Shown: one piece after another, positions 42,523 to 49,622 of the stretch
How the letters are laid out: every line of letters begins with the position of its first letter
How positions within the stretch are numbered: position 1 is the first letter of the stretch
NCBI GenBank assembly: GCA_016183065.1
Contig: JACPFF010000017.1
Location: 121,550-171,171, forward strand
DNA length: 49,622 bases
Direction of reading: 5' to 3'
From: Deltaproteobacteria bacterium
GTDB taxonomy: Bacteria > UBA10199 > GCA-002796325 > JACPFF01
Notes under the pieces: model-generated
What the model was told of the DNA's origin: nothing
Seen by the model: the letters and a program-made list of their open reading frames with translations, nothing else
Database searches by the model: none
Position numbers and translations under genes: made by a program

Positions 42523-43281
42523 ATGCGTATCCGTCATGTCATCGTGATGACACTCGTGCTGGGGATTCCACTGACCCTGGGAATGTCGCTGGCCGGCAAG
42601 GCCGCACCGAAAAATACCATCTACACCGATTACCGGCTCAATTTTGTCAAATTGGAAGCACTGAGTGGTCCGGATCTGAAGGCCAAAGCGCCGACACATC
42701 CGGCCGAGGTCTCCACCGAGACCATGAGCGGGATCTTATCGACATTCCGGTTGAGCCGCCGGGCACTCATGAAAAAGGGGAAGATGGTCGATGAGCGGGA
42801 AATCTTTGATGAAGAGGCCATCAACGTCCTCGCGCCCCACCTGGTTGAGGGGTTGCGACGGGCCAAAGAACACGAGGTCGTGGTCTTTTCCTATCTCTAT
42901 AAAAATCCGAAATTCATTTTGCGCAATGATCGTCTGACGGCGGGGAAGATGTGGATGACGGGGAAAGATCTCCACGTGGAGTTTCTCAAGGTCTACGCCA
43001 AGGTGACCGGCGATCTGAGCAAGCGCGGCTATTCCGACAAACTGGTGAACATGGCGCGTGGGGTCCGTATTGTCCTGGAACCGGCGCCGGGGATGACCTT
43101 GGGGGAGACGGCGCGTGAAGTCATTGCGGACACCGGCGCGACGTTCTTTGCCCGCGGTCGCCACACCCTTCCGGAGCAGGCCCCGGATCGTCTGACGGAA
43201 CTCAAACGACTGCGAGAGATGAACCTGATTACCGAAAAAGAATACCAGGCCAAACGTCGCGCGATTTTGAATGCATTGTGA
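42523..43281 (+). CDS. Secreted protein with C-terminal SHOCT-like motif
   Basis: The signal peptide (MRIRHVIVMTLVLGIPLTLGMSLAG) follows a strong SD (GGAGGAGAG). The middle (about 30-200) is not recognised; it contains a conserved-looking LVEGLRRAKEHEVVVFSYLY and DRLTAGKMWMTGKDLHVEFL. The last 30 residues (LTELKRLREMNLITEKEYQAKRRAIL) fit the SHOCT helix-hairpin motif, often found as a short oligomerisation tail. 252 residues. The longer frame from 42460 lacks a signal and SD. A modular hairpin repeat follows it. Confidence 0.82.
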   Translation: MRIRHVIVMTLVLGIPLTLGMSLAGKAAPKNTIYTDYRLNFVKLEALSGPDLKAKAPTHPAEVSTETMSGILSTFRLSRRALMKKGKMVDEREIFDEEAINVLAPHLVEGLRRAKEHEVVVFSYLYKNPKFILRNDRLTAGKMWMTGKDLHVEFLKVYAKVTGDLSKRGYSDKLVNMARGVRIVLEPAPGMTLGETAREVIADTGATFFARGRHTLPEQAPDRLTELKRLREMNLITEKEYQAKRRAILNAL

Positions 43282-43298
43282 GCGAATCGCCTCCGCGA

Positions 43299-43480
43299 CT
43301 ATTACAGGGGCTCACGTACCCTCCGGCTCCGCCTGCGGGTACTTCCTCGTCCACCCGCTTCGCGGGTCCCCGGACTCGGTCGTCGCCACACCCCCCTCCA
43401 GCGGCAAAGCCGCTGGAGCCTCCCCCTCTCGCGCGCGGTGCGCGCTGGGACTTCCTCGTCCACCCGCCTGTAGAAACAAT
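43299..43480. repeat. Modular GC-rich hairpin repeat, copy 2 (longer)
   Basis: It shares CTATTACAGGGGCTCACGT (43299-43317) and the 37-bp block with CCAGCGGC-AAA-GCCGCTGG (43392-43428) with copy 1, but has extra modules between. These include GTACCC...GGGTAC and CCCGC-TTC-GCGGG palindromes, and the direct repeat ACTTCCTCGTCCACCCGC at 43341-43358 and 43450-43467. It lies in the gap between convergent genes. Confidence 0.7.
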
Positions 43481-43493
43481 CGCGCCACACGCC

Positions 43494-44627
43494 CTAGAGA
43501 ATCTCCAGCCGCCTGGGATAGCGTGCGAGGAGCTGACCGCCGGTGCGGGTCACGACCACGACATCTTCAATGCGCACGCCGCCGATGGCGCGGTAGTAGA
43601 GGCCCGGTTCGACCGTGACCACATGGCCGGCGCGGAGGCGACAGGGAAGGGGGCCGATGCGCAGGGGTTCCTCGTGGAGGGCGAGCCCGAGACCATGGCC
43701 CGTGCCATGCATGAACCCTTCACGGCGGCCCTCTTTTTCCCCGGTCGGATATCCCGCGGCGGAAAAACGTTTCTGAATCCCGCGATGAATCGCCGCGCCA
43801 TCGACCCCCGGTCGAATCTCCTTGATGGCCCACTGCTGCGCTGCAAGGACGGTCTGATAGAGCTGTGCGAGGGCGGGTGGCGCCTTGCCGCGACAAAACG
43901 TGCGGGACGCATCGCCAAAAAAATAGTCGGTATTGGAACGGGGAAAGAGATCGACCACAATGGACGTGTGGGCGTGGAGGGGCCCCGAGCCCTGATTGTG
44001 CGGTTCGCAACTGTCGTGGCCGCCGGCAATAATCATCCCCTCGGGTGCGGAATAGCCTTCATCGATCAGGGCTGTGCCGGCAATGATCTTCAGCCGCTCC
44101 GCCGTCACGATTTCGCCATGCAACTCCAGCTGGTGATCACGCCGGATCCGGGTCTGTTGCAGGGTCATCTCGACAACGCCCATGGCACGGAATGTGGCGC
44201 GCATGGCCTGGCGGATCGCCTGCAGTTCGGTTGGGGATTTGATGAGGCGTTGCGGGCAAAAGGGCACCGGGCGGAGCGTGACCTGCAGGTGTGCTGCACG
44301 GAGACGATCGACAATCCCTGCCGCGGTGGTGGAGGGCATTTCGATCCGGCGGATCTTCCGTTCGTGACACACTTCGAGAATGATCTCGGCGTGCCCCATC
44401 GCGCCGTGCCGCGCCTTGGCCTTCTGGGCATAGGGACGGAGTGACAGGACATCATCGACGGTGGCCTGTCGTCGGGCCCCATCAAATTCCAGATCGCTCA
44501 AGATCAGATGGGACCGGTTTCGATGACGAAAAAAAACGACAGGATCCGGAATCGGCAGGCGGCAGAGATAGAACAGATCCGGGTTTCGCGTCGGTATATC
44601 GACGATAAATTGGGTCAGAGCGCGCAT
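43494..44627 (-). CDS. M24-family metallopeptidase (Xaa-Pro aminopeptidase/dipeptidase type)
   Basis: The C-terminal pita-bread fold carries the five metal ligands: VVDLFPR and GDASRTF (two Asp), HGTGHGLGLALHE (His), VEPGLYY (Glu) and RIEDVVVV (Glu). The N-terminal 150 residues form the creatinase/prolidase-like domain. Such enzymes cut the bond before proline in peptides. It is divergent from rocA-proline dehydrogenase-rocD, so a role in freeing proline for catabolism is plausible. The ATG at 44627 has GGAAA upstream; the frame to 44897 overlaps the promoter and antisense rocA. 377 residues. Confidence 0.9.
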   Translation of the reverse strand: MRALTQFIVDIPTRNPDLFYLCRLPIPDPVVFFRHRNRSHLILSDLEFDGARRQATVDDVLSLRPYAQKAKARHGAMGHAEIILEVCHERKIRRIEMPSTTAAGIVDRLRAAHLQVTLRPVPFCPQRLIKSPTELQAIRQAMRATFRAMGVVEMTLQQTRIRRDHQLELHGEIVTAERLKIIAGTALIDEGYSAPEGMIIAGGHDSCEPHNQGSGPLHAHTSIVVDLFPRSNTDYFFGDASRTFCRGKAPPALAQLYQTVLAAQQWAIKEIRPGVDGAAIHRGIQKRFSAAGYPTGEKEGRREGFMHGTGHGLGLALHEEPLRIGPLPCRLRAGHVVTVEPGLYYRAIGGVRIEDVVVVTRTGGQLLARYPRRLEIL

Positions 44628-44648
44628 GGTTTGATTTCCGAAAAGCTG

Positions 44649-44677
44649 TTGTCTTCCTTCATGTGGCTCTATATAGG
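44649..44677 (+). promoter_or_regulatory. Candidate promoter of the rocA operon
   Basis: TTGTCT (44649-44654), 17-bp spacer, TATAGG (44672-44677), or TATATA at a 15-bp spacing. It shares its -10 region with the oppositely directed M24 peptidase promoter. Confidence 0.45.
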
Positions 44678-44696
44678 ACACGGTGTACGTTGTCCA
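44668..44696 (-). promoter_or_regulatory. Candidate promoter of the M24 peptidase
   Basis: TGGACA (44696-44691), 17-bp spacer, TATAGA (44673-44668) on the minus strand, about 40 nt upstream of the start. Overlaps the rocA promoter, so the two transcripts may compete. Confidence 0.45.
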
Positions 44697-44766
44697 CGCA
44701 TCATCCATCGCAGCCATCGTGTGCAGAGCGTACGCATGAGCAGATGTCCTGCAGAAGGAGGCCCGC

Positions 44767-46341
44767 ATGACCGTCAATCTTTCCCCATTCCAGAATGAGG
44801 CCCTGACCGATTTTTCTCGGGACGAATCTATCCTGAAGATGGAAGAGGCCCTGACACAAGTGCAACAGGAATTCGGACGGGAATATCCCCTCGTCATTCA
44901 TGGTGAGAAGGTGAAGAGCGGCCAGAAGATGCGCTCGCTCAATCCGGCCGATCCGAACGAGGTGGTCGGCGTGGTGCAGCGCGCCTCGGTTACGCAGGGA
45001 GAGCAGGCCATTGCCTCGGCGACGCAGGCATTTGGTGAGGAGCGCTATGGCAAGGGGTGGCGTTGGCAGCGACCCGAAACGCGCGTCAAATATCTCGTCA
45101 AAACCGCCGAAGTCATGCGGCGGCGGCGGCTTGAGCTCGCCGCCTGCTTGGTCTTCGAGGTCGGCAAGTCGTGGGTGGAGGCCGATGCCGATGTCGCGGA
45201 GGCGATCGATTTTTGCGAGTTCTATGCCCGCGAGGCCCTGCGATACGGGGCGGACCAGCCCGTGGGGTCTCTCCCCGGCGAGAAGAATGCGCTGGTCTAT
45301 ATCCCGTTGGGAGTCGGTGTGGTCATCCCTCCCTGGAATTTTCCGCTCGCCATTCTCACCGGGATGACGGTGGCCTCCTGGGTGACCGGCAATACGGTCG
45401 TCTTGAAGCCGTCGTCCGATGCGCCCGTCATTGCCGCAAAGTTCATGGAAATCATGGAAGAGGTCGGACTCCCGCCCGGCGTGGTCAATTTTCTTACGGG
45501 TCCGGGTGGTGAGGTGGGGAGCCGCCTGGTGACCGATCCGCGCACGCGATTTGTTGCCTTCACCGGTTCCCGCGATGTGGGGCTCCAGATCGTGGAAAAG
45601 GCGGCCGTGCATCAATCCGGTCAACGCTGGATCAAGCGCGTGATTGCCGAGATGGGCGGGAAGGACGCGATTATTGTCGATGATGAAGCCGACCTCCCGG
45701 CGGCGGTCGACGGCGTAGTGGCATCGGCCTTCGGATTTCAGGGACAGAAGTGTTCGGCCTGTTCCCGCGCGATTGTCTGTGCGCCGGTGTACGAGGCATT
45801 TCTTGCCCGGCTGCAGGAATGCGTCAATAAGATCACGATGGGGCCTCCCAAGGATCGGAAAAATACTTTGGGCCCGGTGGTGAATGAAAAACAGTGCAAT
45901 GTCATTGAGGGTTATTTTGACATCGGCAAACGCGAAGGGCGGCTTCTGTGCGGTGGACACCGCATTGCGAGCGATGGCTATTTTCTGGAACCGACGGTGA
46001 TCGTCGATGTCGATGCCAAGGCCAGGATTGCGCAGGAAGAGATTTTTGGGCCCCTCCTTGCGGTGATCAAGGTCGCCACCTTCGATGAGGCCCTGCGCGT
46101 GGCCAATGGAACCGATTATGGCCTGACGGGCGGGGTCTTCTCGGCCAATCAGGAAAAATCGGATCTTGCCAAAGAGGTCTTTCACGTGGGCAATCTCTAC
46201 GTGAATCGGAAATGTACCGGGGCGATGGTCGGTGCCCATCCGTTCGGCGGGTTTAATATGTCAGGGACCGATTCAAAGGCCGGAGGGCGCGACTACCTCC
46301 TCCTCTTCCTCCAGGCGAAATCGGTTGCGGAGAAGTGCTAG
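44767..46341 (+). CDS. rocA: 1-Pyrroline-5-carboxylate dehydrogenase (RocA type)
   Basis: It oxidises glutamate semialdehyde/P5C with NAD+ to glutamate. Aldehyde-dehydrogenase hallmarks: VVIPPWNFPLAI, NTVVLKPSSDAP, FTGSRDVGL, catalytic-base Glu295 (VIAEMGGKDAI) and nucleophile Cys329 in QGQKCSACSR, the P5C-dehydrogenase version, and the C-terminal VGAHPFGGFNMSGTDSK. 524 residues, normal for the monofunctional enzyme. SD AAGGAGG precedes the ATG. First gene of rocA-proline dehydrogenase-rocD, separated from the next start by 4 bp. Confidence 0.96.
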   Translation: MTVNLSPFQNEALTDFSRDESILKMEEALTQVQQEFGREYPLVIHGEKVKSGQKMRSLNPADPNEVVGVVQRASVTQGEQAIASATQAFGEERYGKGWRWQRPETRVKYLVKTAEVMRRRRLELAACLVFEVGKSWVEADADVAEAIDFCEFYAREALRYGADQPVGSLPGEKNALVYIPLGVGVVIPPWNFPLAILTGMTVASWVTGNTVVLKPSSDAPVIAAKFMEIMEEVGLPPGVVNFLTGPGGEVGSRLVTDPRTRFVAFTGSRDVGLQIVEKAAVHQSGQRWIKRVIAEMGGKDAIIVDDEADLPAAVDGVVASAFGFQGQKCSACSRAIVCAPVYEAFLARLQECVNKITMGPPKDRKNTLGPVVNEKQCNVIEGYFDIGKREGRLLCGGHRIASDGYFLEPTVIVDVDAKARIAQEEIFGPLLAVIKVATFDEALRVANGTDYGLTGGVFSANQEKSDLAKEVFHVGNLYVNRKCTGAMVGAHPFGGFNMSGTDSKAGGRDYLLLFLQAKSVAEKC

Positions 46342-46345
46342 GGGC

Positions 46346-47194
46346 ATGCGCGTGTTCTATCACTTTGCGAAGCGCTTTATTGCCGGTGAATCGCTCGAGG
46401 AGATGCTGCCGAAGGCGACCGCATTACGTGAGGCGCATTTTGAGACGATCCTCGATCTCCTCGGGGAAAACGTCGCCCGTCCCGAAGATGCGGCCCAGGC
46501 GACCGATGAGTATCTCCACCTCCTGCAAGCGCTCCATGCGCAGGGGCTCTCCTGCACGATTGCCGTGAAATTGACGCAACTGGGGCTCGACATCGATCAA
46601 CATCTGGCACAAGAAAATCTGATCTGCCTGGCTGCCGAAGCCAAACGATTGGGGGGTTTTGTAGAGGTCGACATGGAAGGCTCGGCGTACACACGTGCCA
46701 CGCTGGAGGTCGTGACCCGGACGCATCAGCACATCCCCACGGTCGGCGTGGCCCTCCAGGCCATGCTGCGCCGATCCGCCGGCGATCTGACCGCGCTCCT
46801 TGCCGAGCGCATCCGGGTCCGGCTGGTGAAGGGCGCGTACAAGGAGGATCGGGAGATCGCGTATCAACGTCGTGAAGACGTCTGCGAGGCCTTTCTCCGC
46901 CTTGCCGAGATGCTGCTGCGGGATGGCGCCATGCCGGCGATCGGGACGCACGATGAGGCCTTGATCGGGCGCGTAAAACAGTTGGCGGAGCAGTATGGTC
47001 GTTCACGCGACGATTTTGAATTCCAATTGCTCTACGGTGTGCGGCCGTCGGTGCAACAGACACTGCGCGATGACGGGTGGCGCGTCCGTCTCTATCTTCC
47101 CTACGGTAATGCCTGGATGCCGTATGTCATGCGTCGCCTGAGGGAACGCAAAGAAAATGTCTGGTTTGTGGTGAAGAATATGTTTCGACATTAA
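46346..47194 (+). CDS. putB: Proline dehydrogenase (monofunctional)
   Basis: This FAD enzyme oxidises proline to P5C, the RocA substrate. VKLTQLGL, EVDMEGSAYT, VGVALQAMLRR, RIRVRLVKGAYKE, IGTHDEAL, FEFQLLYGVRP and RLYLPYGNAWMPYVMRRLRER are the PRODH barrel motifs, ending with the substrate-binding YxxRRxxE-like segment. 282 residues, the size of the short PutB/PRODH type. The ATG at 46346 has AGGGG just upstream and lies 4 bp after the rocA stop. Confidence 0.93.
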   Translation: MRVFYHFAKRFIAGESLEEMLPKATALREAHFETILDLLGENVARPEDAAQATDEYLHLLQALHAQGLSCTIAVKLTQLGLDIDQHLAQENLICLAAEAKRLGGFVEVDMEGSAYTRATLEVVTRTHQHIPTVGVALQAMLRRSAGDLTALLAERIRVRLVKGAYKEDREIAYQRREDVCEAFLRLAEMLLRDGAMPAIGTHDEALIGRVKQLAEQYGRSRDDFEFQLLYGVRPSVQQTLRDDGWRVRLYLPYGNAWMPYVMRRLRERKENVWFVVKNMFRH

Positions 47195-47214
47195 CCGTGA
47201 GCGGAGGAACAACC

Positions 47215-48420
47215 ATGCCGACAACAGCGCAGTTTCTGGAAGAGGTCGAGTGTTACAGTGCCCACAACTATCATCCACTCCCCGTGGTGTTGACCAAAGG
47301 GGAGGGCTGCTGGGTGTGGGACGTCGAGGGGAAGAAATACCTCGACATGTTGGCGGCCTACTCCGCGCTGAATCAGGGGCATCAACACCCGAAGATCATC
47401 GGGGCGCTCAAGGCGCAGGCCGATCGGCTGACGCTCACCTCGCGGGCGTTTCACAATGACATCATGGGACCGTTCTTGCGTGAGCTCTGCGAGATGACCG
47501 GTTTTGAACAGGCCCTGCTGATGAATAGCGGCGCCGAGGCCGTGGAGACCGCGATCAAGGCCGCGCGGCGGTGGGGCTACCGCGTGAAGGGTGTGGCGCC
47601 GGATACGGCGGAGGTTGTCTGCTGCGCGAATAACTTCCATGGTCGCACCGTGACCGTAGTCAGTTTTTCTTCCGAGCCTGCGTATCGCGATGGTTTTGGG
47701 CCCTTCACGCCCGGCTTTCGCCTGATTCCCTACGGTGATATCGACGCATTGGCTGCGGCAGTCACGGACAAAACGGTCGCCTTTTTAGTGGAGCCGATCC
47801 AGGGCGAGGGGGGTGTGGTGATTCCGCCCGACCGATTTTTGCAGAAGGCACGCGCTCTCTGCGATCGGCAAAAACTCCTCCTCATGACCGATGAAATCCA
47901 GACGGGACTCGGGCGGACCGGTCGACTCTTTGCGTATGAGTATGAAAACATCGAGCCGGATATTTTGATCGTTGGGAAGGCCCTGGGTGGCGGCGTCTAT
48001 CCGGTCTCCGGGATTCTGGCCAGCCGCGCGATCATGGACGCCGCGTTTGTGCCGGGGAATCACGGGTCGACCTTCGGGGGCAATCCCCTCGCATGTGCCG
48101 TGGGTCGCGCCGCGCTCAGGGTCATTCGTGAGGAAAAACTGGTCGAACGTTCCGCAGAATTGGGGCGCTATTTCCTGGGCGAGTTGCAGAAGGTCCAGGC
48201 CCCTTGCATTGCCGACGTGCGCGGTCGGGGTCTCATGATCGGTGTCGAGATCAAGAAATCGTTTGGCACCGCGCGACCGTACTGCGAACGTCTCAAAGAC
48301 GCCGGCATGCTCTGTAAAGAGACACACGATCAGGTGATCCGGTTTTCGCCTCCGCTCGTGATTGACAAGGAGACGATCAACTGGGCGCTGGAACGCATTG
48401 TGCCCGTGTTGCAAGGCTGA
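47215..48420 (+). CDS. rocD: Ornithine aminotransferase
   Basis: It transfers the delta-amino group of ornithine to 2-oxoglutarate, giving glutamate semialdehyde, which RocA oxidises. Class III aminotransferase features: SAHNYHPLPVVLTKGEG (ornithine-site N-terminus), LMNSGAEAVETAIK, CANNFHGRT, TDEIQTGLGRTGR, the PLP lysine in ILIVGKALGGGVYPVSG, and GNHGSTFGGNPLACAV. SD GGAGG before the ATG at 47215. 401 residues, full length. Third gene of the unit, 20 bp after proline dehydrogenase. Confidence 0.96.
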   Translation: MPTTAQFLEEVECYSAHNYHPLPVVLTKGEGCWVWDVEGKKYLDMLAAYSALNQGHQHPKIIGALKAQADRLTLTSRAFHNDIMGPFLRELCEMTGFEQALLMNSGAEAVETAIKAARRWGYRVKGVAPDTAEVVCCANNFHGRTVTVVSFSSEPAYRDGFGPFTPGFRLIPYGDIDALAAAVTDKTVAFLVEPIQGEGGVVIPPDRFLQKARALCDRQKLLLMTDEIQTGLGRTGRLFAYEYENIEPDILIVGKALGGGVYPVSGILASRAIMDAAFVPGNHGSTFGGNPLACAVGRAALRVIREEKLVERSAELGRYFLGELQKVQAPCIADVRGRGLMIGVEIKKSFGTARPYCERLKDAGMLCKETHDQVIRFSPPLVIDKETINWALERIVPVLQG

Positions 48421-48421
48421 C

Positions 48422-49396
48422 ATGGCAACAGCACCCATTCTCGTGACCGGGGCGACCGGATTTCTCGGCGCACAGTTGGTGCGCCGTCTTGTCGCGGATG
48501 GACATCGTGTCCGGATTTTTCGGCGCGAAAGATCACACCTCAATATTTTGCAGCAGATCGCGTATGAGGAGGCGATCGGTGACATTGCCGATCCCGTGGC
48601 CGTCGATCGTGCAGTGGCCGGTTGTCGGGCGGTTTTTCACTGCGCGGCGTTGATTGCGTACTGGGAGCATCTCAATGCCCTGCAGACCGCGACCAATGTC
48701 GAGGGGACGCGGCATGTGGTCACGGCCTCTCTGCGCCACGGTGTGGCACGGTTGATCCACGTGAGTTCCGTCTCCGCGATTGGTCTCCGTGCCGATGGTG
48801 CACCCGCCGATGAATCGGTCCTCTTCAATCTTGGGCGTCTCCGCCTCAATTATGCCGACACAAAATTCGCGGCCGAATGTGTGGTGCGCGACGGTGTGGC
48901 GAGGGGCCTCGATGCCGTGATCATCAATCCCGGCACGATTTACGGTCCGGGCGACCATCGGCGGGCCTACTACGTGCGCAGTCTCGCCAGTCCGGTGACC
49001 TCCCGTGGTGGCATGGCGGTGGTCGACGTGGACGACGTCGTGGAGGGTGCGATCCGTGCGTGGCAGCACGGACGGTGCGGCAAACGCTACATTCTGGCGG
49101 CGGAAAATCGGACATACTGTGAGATCGGCAAGCGCTTTGCCGCAGCACTCCAGCGGCGCGGGCCGCTCTGGGTCATGCCGCGATGGCTCATTCGTGTGGC
49201 AGCCGCCGTGATTGCACCGCTTGGACGATTGTTCCGTCGGCCGTGGGCCCTGACTCCGACCATGGCCCGCGTGGCCCACCTCCGCTTCTTCTTCGACAAC
49301 ACCAAATCGTGCCGCGAACTCGGGATGACCTACCGCCCCTTTACCGCAACCGCCGCCCGTACCATTGCCTGGATGAGGGAAGAACGGTTGGTGTGA
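48422..49396 (+). CDS. NAD(P)-dependent epimerase/dehydratase (extended SDR)
   Basis: N-terminal ILVTGATGFLGAQLVRRL gives the GxxGxxG nucleotide site; HVSSVSAIG and YADTK supply the Ser and YxxxK catalytic set; INPGTIYGPGDHR follows. The pattern resembles extended SDRs of the dihydroflavonol reductase/hopanoid-associated epimerase kind, so the substrate is uncertain (sugar nucleotide, sterol-like or flavonoid-like). A hydrophobic patch (WLIRVAAAVIAPLGRLF) lies near residue 260. The start follows the rocD stop by 1 nt with AAGG 7 nt upstream, so it is in the same operon, though its link to proline catabolism is not obvious. 324 residues. Confidence 0.88.
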   Translation: MATAPILVTGATGFLGAQLVRRLVADGHRVRIFRRERSHLNILQQIAYEEAIGDIADPVAVDRAVAGCRAVFHCAALIAYWEHLNALQTATNVEGTRHVVTASLRHGVARLIHVSSVSAIGLRADGAPADESVLFNLGRLRLNYADTKFAAECVVRDGVARGLDAVIINPGTIYGPGDHRRAYYVRSLASPVTSRGGMAVVDVDDVVEGAIRAWQHGRCGKRYILAAENRTYCEIGKRFAAALQRRGPLWVMPRWLIRVAAAVIAPLGRLFRRPWALTPTMARVAHLRFFFDNTKSCRELGMTYRPFTATAARTIAWMREERLV

Positions 49397-49583
49397 TACT
49401 GGAGGACGGCGGTTATTACTGCGGTTATTCCCAAGGATTTATTGCGCCCCATCGACTGCGCAACGGGAGGTGTGTGCCATAGTATACACGACGCCATAAG
49501 TAATTGCCGATATATTTAGGATGTGTTATGCCGGGGCATGACATTAAAAATAACCGTCCCGCACGCGGGATTAATATTACAGG
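49397..49583. other. Intergenic AT-rich stretch with small dyads
   Basis: No gene was seen. It contains the palindrome ATGCC-GG-GGCAT (49528-49539), CCCGC-AC-GCGGG (about 49558-49569) and a TAATAT box 6 nt before the next ATG, but no matching -35 element. Confidence 0.4.
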
Positions 49584-49622
49584 ATGAAATTCGACGATCT
49601 GAAGATGCCCGTTACGATCATC
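49584..49622 (+). CDS. Start of an unidentified gene (3' partial)
   Basis: Only 13 codons are inside the window (MKFDDLKMPVTII). The start is suggested by the ATG after an AGG and by the AT-rich promoter-like region ahead. Too short to assign. Confidence 0.4.
   Translation, partial: MKFDDLKMPVTII

Noticed and set aside
1-49622. tRNA, rRNA, CRISPR array or insertion sequence
   Set aside because: No cloverleaf-like sequence, rRNA core motif, regularly spaced repeat series or transposase reading frame was recognised, though short RNAs could be missed by eye.

Overview
The window looks like chromosomal DNA from a GC-rich, Gram-negative bacterium of the broad deltaproteobacterial type (Myxococcota/Bdellovibrionota-like or a related uncultured lineage). 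That placement is inferred from a complete Tol system, two Hanks-type Ser/Thr kinases (one with a PEGA-like domain, one fused to STAND, TPR and Fis parts), secreted metzincins, a textbook sigma-54 promoter, and core genes of ordinary proteobacterial type (murI, ctpA, rsmD, coaD). No rRNA, tRNA, CRISPR array, transposase or integrase was recognised.

Layout. 1-4.3 kb (+): the end of a Pal-like OmpA domain, a palindromic repeat element, a secreted matrixin fused to a second secreted domain, and a membrane Ser/Thr kinase. 4.3-8.6 kb (-): murI, then a promoter, then tolQ-tolR-tolA-tolB. 8.7-15.4 kb (+): an S41 protease, then a sigma-54 promoter ahead of two secreted proteins of unknown function and tdh-kbl (threonine to glycine plus acetyl-CoA). 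15.5-18.8 kb (+): an AT-rich, apparently leaderless AAA ATPase gene and an orphan ATP-grasp enzyme. 18.8-24.8 kb (-): a 1265-residue kinase-STAND-TPR-Fis regulator, overlapped by the 3' end of a lipoprotein metalloprotease frame. 24.9-27.9 kb: a cyclophilin lipoprotein (+), coaC and lacD (-), and a decayed DUF6922/AbiEii pair (+).

28.0-36.8 kb holds the most unusual part: two divergent genes for proteins of about 1440 and 1460 residues. One joins TPR-like repeats, a DUF58 domain and a transglutaminase-like domain. The other joins an M48-like zinc peptidase domain and a UbiB/ABC1-type kinase domain. Between them lies a nested 61-bp dyad. This is the best candidate here for an undescribed system.

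36.9-43.3 kb: a second leaderless ATPase (AAA/DUF4143), the overlapping rsmD-coaD-aspC operon (-), small membrane proteins, a BON lipoprotein, a SHOCT-tailed secreted protein and two copies of a GC-rich modular hairpin repeat. 43.5-49.4 kb: an M24 (Xaa-Pro type) peptidase divergent from rocA, proline dehydrogenase, rocD and an NAD-dependent epimerase. Together these form a proline/ornithine-to-glutamate catabolic block. The window ends in the first codons of another gene.

A recurring feature is that several accessory genes (15580, 27274, 36864, possibly 22640) have a -10 hexamer 6-7 nt before the start codon and no Shine-Dalgarno, as expected for leaderless mRNAs. Core genes here mostly have recognisable SD sequences.
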